From assembly GCA_964423795.1 (NCBI GenBank), contig CAYRGC010000004.1, positions 1 through 64,000 on the forward strand: a stretch of 64,000 nucleotides of DNA, given 5' to 3'. Made by a program: the position numbers and the translations under genes. The stretch is from CAYRGC01 sp964423795 (lineage in GTDB: Bacteria; Patescibacteriota; Gracilibacteria; Peribacterales; Peribacteraceae). Below, one piece after another: positions 25,499-34,031 of the stretch (the stretch's first letter is position 1; each line of letters opens with the position of its first letter). The notes beneath the pieces are model-generated. The model was not told the DNA's origin. It did no database searches and was given only the letters and a program-made list of their open reading frames with translations.

Positions 25499-27580
25499 AT
25501 GTCGCTTCTCTCCCCCGCCGGCATCGCCGTTCTGGGCGCCAGCGCCGAAGAGCACAAGGTGGGGCACTACGTGCTCCGAAACCTCCTCACGCAGGGATAC
25601 GCCGGCGCGGTGTACCCCGTGAATCCGAAAGGCGGGGAAATCCTGGGCAAGAAAGCGTACGCGTCCGTCGACGAGATCCCAGGCACCGTGGACCTCGCCG
25701 TGATCGTGACGCCCGCGAAGACCGTTCCCGCGCTTGCGGACGCGTGCGGCAGGAAAGGAGTGAAGACGCTCGTCGTGATCAGCGCCGGCTTCGGCGAACT
25801 CGGCACGCCAGAAGGGCACGCCCTCGAGAAAGAACTCGTCGAGACGGCGCGGAAGTATGGCATAGCCCTCGTCGGCCCCAACTGCCTGGGCGTGCTGCGC
25901 CCCGCCGCCGGCGTCAACGCGTCGTTCGGCAAGAATCTGGCACGCAAAGGGTCGATCGCGCTCTTAAGCCAGTCGGGCGCGCTGGCCGTCGCCCTGATGG
26001 ACGCGGCGGGCGACCGCGGCATCGATTTCTCCCTCGTCGTGAGCATGGGCAACAAGGCCGCCCAGGACGAGTGCGACTACCTGGAACTTTGCGCGCGGGA
26101 CCCGGAGACCACGGTGATCGGCCTCTACCTCGAGAGTATCAAGGACGGGAAGCGGTTCTTGAGGACGGCGTCCGCCGTGAGCCGGGAGAAGCCTATCGTG
26201 CTCATCAAGTCCGGCACCTCGAGCCGCGGACGGCGCGCGGTCTCGTCCCACACGGGAGCGCTCGCGGGCTCCGACGCCGCGATCTCCGCGGCCTGCGCCC
26301 AGGCGGGCGTGCTCCGCGCGACGGACACCGACGAGTTCTTCGACGCGCTCTGCGCGCTTTCGCGCCTCCCCGCGATGGCGTCCGACCGCATCGCCGTGGT
26401 CACGAACGCCGGCGGGCCGGGCATCCTCGCCACCGACGCCGCCGAGCGCGAGGGCCTCACGATGACGACCCTCGAACGCACCACGGAGGAAGCCCTCAAG
26501 GGCGTGCTCCCGGCGGCCGCGAGCAGCGCCAACCCCATCGACGTGCTCGGCGACGCCCTCGCCGACCGCTACGCCGCCGCGATCGCGTCCGCCGCGCGGG
26601 ACCCCAACGTGGACGGCATCGCCGTGCTCCTCACGCCGCAAGTGATGACGCCGTGCCGCGAGATCGCCGAGGCCGTCGCGAAGGCGCGCCAGGCCTCGCG
26701 CCTGCTCCCGATCGTGACCTCCTTCATGGGAGCCGACGGCGTACGGGAGGCCGAAGAGTTCCTCAAGGCCCACGACATCCCGAACTTCCCCACTCCCGAG
26801 CGCGCGGTGCGGGCGCTGAAGTTCCTGCGCGAACGCCAAAAGAACCTGGAAAGGAAGGCGGAGATCGCCGACGACGCCGATCATGAGCGGATCGCCGCGA
26901 AGCACGCGCGAAAGATCCTCCAAGGCAAGACCGGCCTCCTCACCGAGGAGGACACGGCCGCCCTCTTCGCCCTCTACGATCTTCCCTTCTCTGCCGGCAA
27001 GGTCGCGACCACGGAGGACGAGGCGGCGGCGTTCGCCCGCGCGATCGGCTTCCCGGTCGTCGCGAAGGTGAGCTCTCCCGAGATCCTCCACAAGACCGAC
27101 GTGGGCGGCGTGCGCGTGAACCTCAAGACCGAGGAGGAAGCGAAGGCCGCGTTCCGCGAGATCCTCGCGAACTGCCAGAAGGCCATGCCGCAAGCGACGA
27201 TCCGCGGCGTGTTCCTCCAGCCGCTGCTTCCCGCCGGTCACGAATTCATCGCCGGCGCCGTGGCGGATCCCTCCTTCGGGCACCTCCTCATGGTGGGCCT
27301 CGGGGGCATCTACACGGAGCTCCTGCGCGATACCGCCTTCCGCATCGCGCCGATCGGCGAGGAGGATGCCTATCTGATGCTCGAGAGCCTGCGCGGCTGG
27401 AAGCTCCTCCTGGGCCTGCGCGGCAAGGCGCAGAGCGACATCCCGGGCCTCGCCGCGCTTCTCGGGAATCTCTCCCGCCTCGTGACCGACTGCCCGGAGA
27501 TCGCCGAGCTCGACTGCAATCCCGTCTTCGTGCGCGCGGACGGCGTCGTGATCGCGGACGCGAAAGTGGTGCTTCGGTAA
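25499..27580 (+). CDS. Acyl-CoA synthetase (ADP-forming), fused alpha-beta
   Basis: This 693-aa protein joins the CoA-binding domain (1-~130; VLGASAEEHKVGHYVLRN), a succinyl-CoA-ligase-like domain (~150-300; LLSQSGALAVALMDAA, and the phospho-histidine candidate in SSHTGALAGSD), a linker domain and a C-terminal ATP-grasp domain (~480-693; HKTDVGGVRVNL, LQPLLPAGHEFIAG, ELDCNPVFV). The family makes ATP from acyl-CoA, ADP and phosphate. It diverges from fld-korA-korB, so together they would oxidise a 2-oxoacid to a free acid and gain ATP. ATG 25499 is fixed by TATACT 8 nt upstream. Confidence 0.93.
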   Translation: MSLLSPAGIAVLGASAEEHKVGHYVLRNLLTQGYAGAVYPVNPKGGEILGKKAYASVDEIPGTVDLAVIVTPAKTVPALADACGRKGVKTLVVISAGFGELGTPEGHALEKELVETARKYGIALVGPNCLGVLRPAAGVNASFGKNLARKGSIALLSQSGALAVALMDAAGDRGIDFSLVVSMGNKAAQDECDYLELCARDPETTVIGLYLESIKDGKRFLRTASAVSREKPIVLIKSGTSSRGRRAVSSHTGALAGSDAAISAACAQAGVLRATDTDEFFDALCALSRLPAMASDRIAVVTNAGGPGILATDAAEREGLTMTTLERTTEEALKGVLPAAASSANPIDVLGDALADRYAAAIASAARDPNVDGIAVLLTPQVMTPCREIAEAVAKARQASRLLPIVTSFMGADGVREAEEFLKAHDIPNFPTPERAVRALKFLRERQKNLERKAEIADDADHERIAAKHARKILQGKTGLLTEEDTAALFALYDLPFSAGKVATTEDEAAAFARAIGFPVVAKVSSPEILHKTDVGGVRVNLKTEEEAKAAFREILANCQKAMPQATIRGVFLQPLLPAGHEFIAGAVADPSFGHLLMVGLGGIYTELLRDTAFRIAPIGEEDAYLMLESLRGWKLLLGLRGKAQSDIPGLAALLGNLSRLVTDCPEIAELDCNPVFVRADGVVIADAKVVLR

Positions 27581-27684
27581 GCGGCGGACGCCGAGCCGCC
27601 CCCGTTTTTGGCGTAAGAAATTTTTCTTGTGGCGCCACGGAACTCTCACTACGCTAGTTTCCGACTATTTTCCCGACCAATCCT

Positions 27685-28656
27685 ATGAAGCTGAACAAGC
27701 TCTTCGAACGTTCGATCCAGATCGGCATGGAAGCCGACCCGCGAGGCAAGAAGCACCTCGATAAAATGCTCAAGAAGTACAGCGACCGCCAGAAGAAGCT
27801 CGAAGGCATCGAGAAGGAGATGTTCGACGACGAGCGCACCTGGAACCCCTACAGCGATTGCCGCATCATCAACGGCACCGGCGAGGAGGAGATCAAGGTC
27901 GTCATGGTAGGCATCGACATGGAGACGCCCGAAGTGATCCTCGCCGACCGCCTCCGCGAGAAGGGCACGCGCATCGACGCGATCATGACCCACCACCCCG
28001 AGGGCCGCGCGCTCGCCGACCTCGAGAAGGTGATGCCGCTCCAGGTGGACGTGTACGCGCAGGCTGGCGTCCCCGTGAACCACACGGAGGGCCTCCTCCG
28101 CCCCAGGATGGACCGCATCTGGCGCGCCATCCACGCCGACAACCTCTTCCGCACCGAGCGCGCCGCTGAGCTCCTCGGCATCCCGATGTTCGGCATCCAC
28201 ACCGTCACGGACAACCTCGTCTGGCGCTTCATCGAGAAGAACGTCTGCGACAAGCAGGGCAGCTTCGACTCCCTCAAGGACATCATGAACATCCTCTACG
28301 AGATGGAGGAGTACCGCTGGTACGCCAAAAAGGGCAACCCGCCGATCATCGTGAACGGCTCGGAGAGCTCCCGCCCCGGCAGGGTCGTGGCCACGGAGTT
28401 CACCGGCGGCACGAACGGCCCGGAGGACCTGATCGAGCGCCAGAGCCGCGCCGGTGTGGGCACCATCCTCGCCATGCACTTCACGGAGAAGGAGGTGGAA
28501 GAGGGCAAGAAGCACCACCTCAACCTCATCCAGTGCAGTCACATGGCCAGCGACGCGCTCGGCGTGAACCTCCTCTTCGACAAGCTCATGAAGGAGGACA
28601 AGAAGCTCGAGGTGCTCCCGGCCTCCGGGTTCATCCGCGTGGCCCGGAAGGCGTAA
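27685..28656 (+). CDS. NIF3-like metal-binding protein
   Basis: A 323-aa member of the NIF3/DUF34 family, dinuclear metal proteins of unsettled function. The metal-ligand motif THHPEGRAL and a second NHTEG are visible, as is the C-terminal block in which HxxxE-like residues occur (MHFTEKEVEEG, CSHMASDALG). It has a ~60-residue charged helical N-terminal extension relative to short members. Possible promoter TTGTGG-17-TACGCT at about 27628-27656 would give a leader of ~25 nt without Shine-Dalgarno. A strong terminator follows. Confidence 0.85.
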   Translation: MKLNKLFERSIQIGMEADPRGKKHLDKMLKKYSDRQKKLEGIEKEMFDDERTWNPYSDCRIINGTGEEEIKVVMVGIDMETPEVILADRLREKGTRIDAIMTHHPEGRALADLEKVMPLQVDVYAQAGVPVNHTEGLLRPRMDRIWRAIHADNLFRTERAAELLGIPMFGIHTVTDNLVWRFIEKNVCDKQGSFDSLKDIMNILYEMEEYRWYAKKGNPPIIVNGSESSRPGRVVATEFTGGTNGPEDLIERQSRAGVGTILAMHFTEKEVEEGKKHHLNLIQCSHMASDALGVNLLFDKLMKEDKKLEVLPASGFIRVARKA

Positions 28657-28668
28657 AAACGCACATTC

Positions 28669-28706
28669 CCGCAGCCGGGGTTCGCGAACCCCGGCTGCGG
28701 TTTTTT
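28669..28706 (+). terminator. Intrinsic terminator made from a perfect 32-nt palindrome
   Basis: A perfect palindrome (half site CCGCAGCCGGGGTTCG) is followed by TTTTTTG, 12 nt after the NIF3-like stop codon. The same palindrome family (AGCC[GA]GGGTTCGCG core) recurs at 29620-29643 and, split, at 36986-37037, so this terminator is a copy of an interspersed repeat. Confidence 0.88.
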
Positions 28707-28777
28707 GTAACTTTCCCTTGGTGAAGGACCAGCAAAAAGCTCTACGCTCTAAGCCCTCTCCTCTTTCCTCTCTCCTC

Positions 28778-29611
28778 ATGTCCTGGGGCTTCGTCCTCTC
28801 CGGCGGCGCGGCATGGGGCCTCGCGAACCTCGGCGTCCTCGAGGCGTTCGAGGAGGAGAACCTGCGTCCGGACTGCCTCGCGGGCAGCAGCATGGGCGCC
28901 ATCGTGGGCGCGCTCTACGCGCTCGGCTATTCGCCGCGCGAACTGCGGTCGATCGCGGAAGGAATCCGCCCCCTCACGATCGCGAAGTGGAGCGAGCGGG
29001 CACTCAAGGACGGCCTGCACGGCGGTTTCTTCCGTCAGGAACTGGAGACGCACCTGCGCCCGCTGCTCGGCAACGCCGTGATCGGCGACTGCAAGCTGCC
29101 GTTCGTCTGCGTTGCGGGCCGCGTGAAGGAACCGATCCCCTGGCACAAGATCCTTACCGAGAAGACCTTCACGCCGCTCGTGGCCGAGCGGGTGGAACCG
29201 TACGTCTTTCCGCCGGAGACGCGCGTCATCGACGCGCTCCTCGCCACGTCCGCGATCCCGGTGGTGTTCTCCCCCGTGCGGATCGGCCGCGACGAATTCA
29301 TCGACCTCGTGGCGTTCGGCGCCCTCCCCGCACGCACGCTCCGGGAGCGCTATGCGCCGGACTTCCTGGTGGGCACCGACTGCAATCCCACGTACGGATC
29401 GCTGAAGGACTGGCTGCCGGGCGGCTGGAAGGAGTTCATCGAGAGCGGATCCGTCGAGTATCGGAAGAGCCAGGAAGCGTGCGATATCGTCCTGAAGCCC
29501 GCGTTCAAAACGGGAGCGTTCAGATTCGACAAGGCGATGGACTTCGTGGAAGCGGGAAAGGCGGCGGCGGAGAAGGAGATGACGCAACTGAAGAAGCGCC
29601 TCAAAAAATGA
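28778..29611 (+). CDS. Patatin-like phospholipase family protein
   Basis: A 277-aa serine-hydrolase-type protein. It has the glycine-rich oxyanion segment VLSGGAAWGLANLGVLEA and the nucleophile elbow LAGSSMGAIVGALYALG (GxSxG). The expected catalytic DG[GA] motif is not intact: the matching place reads EFIDLVAFGALPART, keeping Asp but losing the glycines. The enzyme may be atypical. The ATG 28778 follows a run of CTCTTTCCTC words, part of a word repeat, with no Shine-Dalgarno. An in-frame ATG 20 codons upstream lies in that repeat and is unlikely. Confidence 0.83.
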   Translation: MSWGFVLSGGAAWGLANLGVLEAFEEENLRPDCLAGSSMGAIVGALYALGYSPRELRSIAEGIRPLTIAKWSERALKDGLHGGFFRQELETHLRPLLGNAVIGDCKLPFVCVAGRVKEPIPWHKILTEKTFTPLVAERVEPYVFPPETRVIDALLATSAIPVVFSPVRIGRDEFIDLVAFGALPARTLRERYAPDFLVGTDCNPTYGSLKDWLPGGWKEFIESGSVEYRKSQEACDIVLKPAFKTGAFRFDKAMDFVEAGKAAAEKEMTQLKKRLKK

Positions 29612-29619
29612 ACCACCGC

Positions 29620-29643
29620 AGCCGAGGTTCGCGAACCTCGGCT
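29620..29643. terminator. Palindrome between convergent genes (bidirectional terminator candidate)
   Basis: A perfect palindrome with half site AGCCGAGGTTCG lies between the stop codons of the patatin-like gene and rplT. It is the same repeat family as 28669-28700, but the T-tract is weak on both strands. Confidence 0.6.
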
Positions 29644-29652
29644 ACCGGGGAA

Positions 29653-30003
29653 TTATTTCTTGAGCCCGATCGTCTCGATCACCTTGTCGAAGACGGCCGG
29701 CTCGTGGATGGCGAGTTCGGAGAGCGCCTTGCGGTCGAGACCGATCTTGCTGTCCTTGAGGGCCTTGGCGAACACCGAGTACCGGAAACCGCGGGCGCGG
29801 ACGGCGGCGGAGAGGCGGGTGATCCAGAGGGCGCGGAACGTGCGCTTCTTGCGGCGGCGATCGACGTAAGCGTTGGTACCAGCCCGGATGACGGCCTCGT
29901 TGGCCTTCACGAAGGTCGTGCTCCGCATGCTGCGGTAGCCCTTCGCGAGCTTGCGGATCTTCTGGTGACGACGGTGACGGACGGTGCCTCGCTTGACGCG
30001 CAT
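29653..30003 (-). CDS. rplT: 50S ribosomal protein L20
   Basis: A 116-aa 23S-rRNA-binding protein needed early in large-subunit assembly. The N-terminus is RVKRGTVRHRRHQKIRKLAKG and the family signature RRKKRTFRALWITRLSAA is intact. The start at 30003 removes seven upstream in-frame residues that fall in the hairpin before the gene. It is last in infC-rpmI-rplT. Confidence 0.97.
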   Translation of the reverse strand: MRVKRGTVRHRRHQKIRKLAKGYRSMRSTTFVKANEAVIRAGTNAYVDRRRKKRTFRALWITRLSAAVRARGFRYSVFAKALKDSKIGLDRKALSELAIHEPAVFDKVIETIGLKK

Positions 30004-30017
30004 GATGACGGAGAGCC

Positions 30018-30037
30018 GCACCCCTTCACGGGTGCGT
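30018..30037 (-). promoter_or_regulatory. Hairpin in the rpmI-rplT spacer
   Basis: CGCACCC/GGGTGCG-type stem with a short loop in the 44-nt spacer just before rplT. L20 represses its own operon in several bacteria; whether this hairpin takes part is unknown. Confidence 0.45.
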
Positions 30038-30047
30038 CAGGGAAAGA

Positions 30048-30242
30048 TTAGAGGTTCGGGAGGAGACCGCGCAGGGCCTTCATGTTGGTCGGGTGCGCGA
30101 CGTGCGTGCGTTGCAAGCGCTTCTGGCGCTTGTTCTTCTGCTGCAGGAGGTGGCGGCGGCCGCGGCGGTTGAACGCGAACTTGCCGGAGCCGGTCTTGCG
30201 GACCCGCTTCTTGGCGCCGGAATGGGACTTCATCTTAGGCAT
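30048..30242 (-). CDS. rpmI: 50S ribosomal protein L35
   Basis: A 64-aa, very basic protein beginning PKMKSHSGAKKRVRKTGSGK, standard for L35. It lies between infC and rplT in the usual order. It has its own TATACT box 11 nt upstream, and the infC-rpmI gap is filled by a word repeat with inverted arm, so rpmI-rplT may be transcribed separately from infC. Confidence 0.97.
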   Translation of the reverse strand: MPKMKSHSGAKKRVRKTGSGKFAFNRRGRRHLLQQKNKRQKRLQRTHVAHPTNMKALRGLLPNL

Positions 30243-30296
30243 AACGGGCGGGGAGTATAGCGGGTGATTTTGCGGATGCAAAGGGACTTTTCTGAA

Positions 30297-30357
30297 GGTT
30301 TCGGGTTGCGGGTGTCGGGTTGCGAGAACCCCGCAACTCGCAACCCGTAACTCGCAA
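30297..30357. repeat. Word repeat with inverted arm (gggttgcggg family)
   Basis: TTTCGGGTTGCGGGTGTCGG and further words are followed by the complementary CGCAACTCGCAACCCGTAAC, ending at the infC stop codon. It forms a long hairpin inside the infC-rpmI gap. Confidence 0.7.
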
Positions 30358-30900
30358 CTACGACTTTTTTGGCCTCAGGATCGCAATAAACTGATCCCCC
30401 TGGCGCTTGATGTCCTGCTCCAGCTCCGAGACGTCGGCGAGCGAGAGGAGGAGGTTTTTCATCTTCTCGATGGCATAGTCTTTGTTCGCGAGCTCGCGGC
30501 CGCGGAGGCGGACCATGAACTTCACGAGGTGGCGCTCCGTGAAGAACTCGCGGGCGCGGTCGGCCAGGCGGTCGATGTCGTGCTTGTCCGTGCGGAAGCC
30601 GAACTTGAGGATCTTCACTTCCACCTGCTTGCTCCCCGCCTTCTGCTTCCGCTCCTTCTTCTGGATCTGATAGAGGTACTTTCCCACGTCGTCGATCTTC
30701 ACGACGGGCGGCTGCGCCTTCGGCGACACCTCGATGAGGTCGAATCCCTGGGACTGCGCGAGCGCGATGGCTTCCGCGGTCGGCATCACGCGCGTGCCCT
30801 GCTCCGTGACGAGCATCACTTCCGGCACGCGGATCTGGTCGTTCGTGCGGGGACGCTTCTCGTCGACGCGGTTGGGGCGGTAATGGTGTCGCTGACGCAG
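30358..30900 (-). CDS. infC: Translation initiation factor IF-3 (non-canonical start)
   Basis: IF-3 (about 180 aa) binds the 30S subunit and proofreads start-codon choice. The N-domain block TNDQIRVPEVMLVTEQG and the C-domain with KGKY-like VGKYLYQIQKKERKQK and LRGRELANK are clear. The N-terminal part (RPNRVDEKRPRTNDQIRV) is translated only if the start lies upstream of the first ATG (30828). No ATG, GTG or TTG exists upstream of that block in this frame before a TAG. A CTG at 30898-30900 gives normal length, 20-27 nt after a TACAGT box (30927-30932). Confidence 0.85.
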   Translation of the reverse strand: MRQRHHYRPNRVDEKRPRTNDQIRVPEVMLVTEQGTRVMPTAEAIALAQSQGFDLIEVSPKAQPPVVKIDDVGKYLYQIQKKERKQKAGSKQVEVKILKFGFRTDKHDIDRLADRAREFFTERHLVKFMVRLRGRELANKDYAIEKMKNLLLSLADVSELEQDIKRQGDQFIAILRPKKS

Positions 30901-30954
30901 GGGAAAGAGGGGGAAAAGACCCCGCTACTGTAGCCGAGAAAGGCCTTTCGAGGA

Positions 30955-31013
30955 AGGACCAATCCCAAAACCCAAGGACCAATTGGTCCTTGTCGCATGG
31001 TCTTTGGTGCTTC
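30955..31013. repeat. Word repeat with inverted arm (ggaccaa family)
   Basis: AAGGACCAATCCCAAAACCC then AAGGACCAATTGGTCCTTG, a self-complementary arrangement of ~8-nt words, upstream of infC and at the end of the PilO-like gene. Confidence 0.6.
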
Positions 31014-31016
31014 GTA

Positions 31017-31901
31017 TCACTCCGTCACCCGCGTGATCGCGTCCACCGTCACCTCCACGTCCATCCATCCGTCCCCCCTCTCGCGGACGTCGAGCGTCTC
31101 GGGAATGAGGAACGGCATGGGCCAGAGCTTCTGCGCGGAAAGCGCGTCGCCGAGCCCGCCGCCGAGCACCGTGCGCACGGAGGCGAGACGGGAGGAATCG
31201 AGAAGCTCGTGGAATTGCTGGATGAATTTCTCCGACGGGAACGCCTGGGTCAGGCGCTGGTCGGTGATCGTGGGATCGCGGAGATACTCGAGGAGATCCG
31301 CGGACAAAAACTGCTCCACCGGCACGATGCCCGCGTAGTTTTCCGACTCGGTGATGGCGAAGAGCTTCTGCAGGTCGTCCTCGCCGAGGGCGTCGCCCAC
31401 GGTGATGAGACCGCTGGAATCGAGAAGGGCAACAAGCTGCTCGTACCCGCGGGAATCCACCTGCGCGGTGAAGCGCAGGCGCTGGGCCTGGAGCGGATCC
31501 TGCTTGCCATCATCGGAGCGCACCGGCACGTCGTACGGGCGAGGATCCTCGGCCGTGATGGACGAAAGCTCGCGGAGCACGCCGCGTTCGGTGAGCGTGG
31601 AACCGAGGACGTCGAAGAACGCGACGAGGCGCGAGAGGTCTGCCCCCTCGGGAAGCACGTACGCGCGGAGCTTCTCTTCCGCGGTGCCGCTGCGGAGCGT
31701 GGCCTGCAGCTCGGAAAGTTCCACCTGCTGCTTGAGGAGCTTCAGGCGGTCCTCGAGGGGCGGGAGCTCGGCCGCGAGCGGGAGCACTTGGTCGCGCACG
31801 TCGGCCAGGGCCGACAGGTGCCACGAAATCAGCTCCTTGCTCCCCGCGAAGAGCGCGAGGGCGACGAGGAAGCCGAAGGCGGGCAGGACGACGCGCTTCA
31901 C
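31017..31901 (-). CDS. PilO-like inner-membrane protein
   Basis: A 294-aa bitopic protein: a short cytoplasmic end, one N-terminal membrane helix (VVLPAFGFLVALALFAG), a coiled-coil (residues ~30-75) and a C-terminal periplasmic region. This matches PilO of type IV pilus or type II secretion alignment complexes, although residues ~155-240 form an unusual extra segment. It overlaps the PilN-like gene by 4 nt (ATGA). No pilM, pilQ or pilin genes are in the window, so the assignment rests on topology, order and coupling. Confidence 0.6.
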   Translation of the reverse strand: MKRVVLPAFGFLVALALFAGSKELISWHLSALADVRDQVLPLAAELPPLEDRLKLLKQQVELSELQATLRSGTAEEKLRAYVLPEGADLSRLVAFFDVLGSTLTERGVLRELSSITAEDPRPYDVPVRSDDGKQDPLQAQRLRFTAQVDSRGYEQLVALLDSSGLITVGDALGEDDLQKLFAITESENYAGIVPVEQFLSADLLEYLRDPTITDQRLTQAFPSEKFIQQFHELLDSSRLASVRTVLGGGLGDALSAQKLWPMPFLIPETLDVRERGDGWMDVEVTVDAITRVTE

Positions 31902-32518
31902 GGGAGGGTGAGGGTCAGGGAGAACGGCGAGTGCGGGCCCGTGACGGCATCGTCCTCACGGAGGAAGGTCGGCGTGGACACGGAGGCGAAGGCGGGGTCC
32001 GCGCGGAGATTCTCCACGAACTCGGCGAGCACCGTCATGCTGCGGCTGCCGACGAAGCGCACGTCCCCTTCCGCGGCCACGACCTTCTTCTCGACGTCGT
32101 AGCTGAGCGCGGAAACGTGGATCGCGTCCTGCTGGGTCACGGTCTTCTTGGCGATGTCCTGCAGGCGGACCTTGAGTTCGGGAAGCGAGAGACGCGCCTC
32201 CCGCGCGGCCTTGAGCGCAAGATACTGCGGCTGATGGATCGCGAGCGTGAGATCCTCTCGACGGCGCTCGGCGGCCAGAATCTCCTGGCTGAGGTCGCTG
32301 CGGCGCTCCTGGAGCTCGGCATAGCCCAGGACGCTTCCCACGACTTCCACCCGCGTGAGGCGAGGCACCAGGAAGAACCACGACAGCGCGAGCAGGCCAA
32401 AGAGCAAAGTGGAGAACAAGAAGAACGGCAGCGCGACGCGCCGGAGGATCGTCGCGGCCGACGCGCGGGGCGCGGGGGTGAGCCCGGCGGTAACGAAGGT
32501 GATTTCGGTATTTGTCAT
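31898..32518 (-). CDS. PilN-like inner-membrane protein
   Basis: A 206-aa bitopic protein with a ~30-residue cytoplasmic N-terminus, one membrane helix (VALPFFLFSTLLFGLLALSWFF), a coiled coil and a small alpha/beta domain (SALSYDVEKKVVAAEGDVRF...), the usual PilN/GspL-like layout. It is translationally coupled to the PilO-like gene downstream. It is one of the few genes here with a plausible Shine-Dalgarno (GGAG 5 nt before the ATG), preceded by a TATACT box. Confidence 0.62.
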   Translation of the reverse strand: MTNTEITFVTAGLTPAPRASAATILRRVALPFFLFSTLLFGLLALSWFFLVPRLTRVEVVGSVLGYAELQERRSDLSQEILAAERRREDLTLAIHQPQYLALKAAREARLSLPELKVRLQDIAKKTVTQQDAIHVSALSYDVEKKVVAAEGDVRFVGSRSMTVLAEFVENLRADPAFASVSTPTFLREDDAVTGPHSPFSLTLTLP

Positions 32519-32584
32519 GTTTTCTCCATAGTATAGCGGAAATCCTCGGGAAAAGGAAGGGTAGGAAGTACCTGTTTGAAGCCA

Positions 32585-32705
32585 GAGCTGAGGAGGTTTG
32601 AGGTGATGAGGTTATGAGCGCATGAGGTTTTGAGGTTCTGAGGTTTTGAGCTTCGATCTCTCAAGCTCAGAACGTCATACGCTTATAACCTCAGAACCTC
32701 TTCTC
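32585..32705. repeat. Word repeat with inverted arm (gaggtt[tc]tga family)
   Basis: About eight variants of TGAGGTT / TTGAGGTTC run from 32585 to 32650, followed by the complementary CTCAAGCTCAGAAC...AACCTCAGAACCTC. It is the longest word repeat in the window and lies between the divergent PilN-like and prfB genes. A shorter related stretch is at 38303-38350. Confidence 0.75.
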
Positions 32706-32769
32706 CGCCTAGGAGACAACCTCTTCCTGCTCTACACTCCTTCCACCCGATCCCCCTACCCCCTTTCCC

Positions 32770-33862
32770 GTGGAGGAACTGCTCCGCAAACTCACCGACC
32801 TGCAGTCCGCCGTCAATACGGGCAAGGACTCTCTTTGAGGGAAAGAAGATTCCAGAACAGATCAAAGACCTCGAAGCGCAAACCCAGGACCCGAACGTCT
32901 GGAGCGACCAGCAGAAGGCTCAGGGCCTTTTTTCCAAGCTGAAAGGCCTGAAGAAGCAATGGGAGCCGATCGCGGCGATGGCGCAGTCGGTGGCCGACAC
33001 GATCGAGTTCGTGAAGATGGCCGGACCGAGCGATCTCCCGGGTCTGGAGAATGACGCGCTGAAGCTGGAGGAAGAATGGAAGGGTCTCGAGACGCAGCTC
33101 TACCTCGGCGGCGAATTCGACACGAACAACTGCTTCGTCACGATCTCCGGCGGAGCCGGCGGCACCGAGGCGCAGGACTGGGCCGCCATCCTCATGCGCA
33201 TGTACCTGCGGTACTGCGAGCGCCAGGGATGGAAAACGACGCTCGTCGAAAAGACCGATGGCCAAGAGGCCGGCATCAAATCCGCGACGTTCCTCGTCGC
33301 GGGCGAGATGGCGTACGGCAACCTCAAGTGCGAGAAAGGCACGCACCGCCTGGTGCGCATCTCCCCCTTCGGGGCCAAGGCGCTGCGTCAAACCAGCTTC
33401 GCGCTCGTCGAAGTGCTGCCGGAAGTGACGGAGACCAAGGAGATCGAGATCAACCCCAACGATTTACGCATCGATACCTTCCGCTCCGGCGGCGCCGGCG
33501 GGCAGAACGTGAACAAGGTGGAGTCCGCCATCCGCATCACGCACATCCCGACGAACATCGTCGTCGCGTGCCAGACGGAACGGTCGCAGCTCCAGAACCG
33601 CGCCCAGGCCATGAACATCCTCCGCGCCAAGCTCCTCGAGAAGAAGCGCGAGGAAGAACTGGCGCAGAAAAAAGAGCTGAAGGGCGCGTCGCAGAGCGCG
33701 GACTTCGGCCAGCAGATCAGGAGCTACGTGCTCCACCCCTACCAGATGGTGAAGGACCTCCGCACGAACGCGGAGACGGGAAACACGTCTGCCGTCCTCG
33801 ACGGCGACCTGCAGCTCTTCATCGACGCGGAGCTGAAGCGGCAGGCCCGAGAAGGAGAATGA
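32770..33862 (+). CDS. prfB: Peptide chain release factor 2, with programmed +1 frameshift
   Basis: RF2 (about 363 aa) releases peptides at UGA/UAA. Frame 1 starts at GTG 32770 (EELLRKLTDLQSAV) and meets TGA at 32836-32838 after CTT, the classic CTT TGA slip site with an AAGGA Shine-Dalgarno-like stimulator 4 nt upstream. Reading continues +1 from 32837 (EGKKIPEQIKDLEAQTQDPNVW). The catalytic GGQ is in SGGAGGQNVNKVESAIR, and the codon-recognition SPF tripeptide is in ISPFGAKALRQTSF. The joined coordinates are 32770-32835 plus 32837-33862. Frameshifting is autoregulatory in other bacteria. Confidence 0.93.
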
Positions 33863-33979
33863 TGTATCGAACAAACGCGCGAAGAAGCGGGTCTCGCGGG
33901 CCCCGCTTCTGAGCGCCACCTTGCCGGAAGGAGAGTCCGCGAGAGGGAACCCGGAGGGTGCTCTTTCGCGAACGATACG

Positions 33980-34003
33980 AAAAACGCCCCCGTTACGGAG
34001 GCG
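33980..34003 (-). terminator. Intrinsic terminator of the histone-fold gene
   Basis: On the minus strand, GCCTCCG-TAA-CGGGGGC (one G-T pair) is followed by GTTTTTCG. It lies ~30 nt after the stop codon. The flanking GATACGAA/TTCGTATC extends the stem on both strands. Confidence 0.65.
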
Positions 34004-34031
34004 CCTTCGTATCAAAGGAAACGTCCTTGGA

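Noticed and set aside
32585..32705. CRISPR array
   Set aside because: The units are 7-9 nt, imperfect and without unique spacers of constant length; no cas genes are present.
32836..32838. TGA read as an amino acid (recoded genome)
   Set aside because: TGA ends many intact genes in the window (for example nth-side neighbours, efp partner 6401-7021, gpmI region) and the prfB case is a classic frameshift site.
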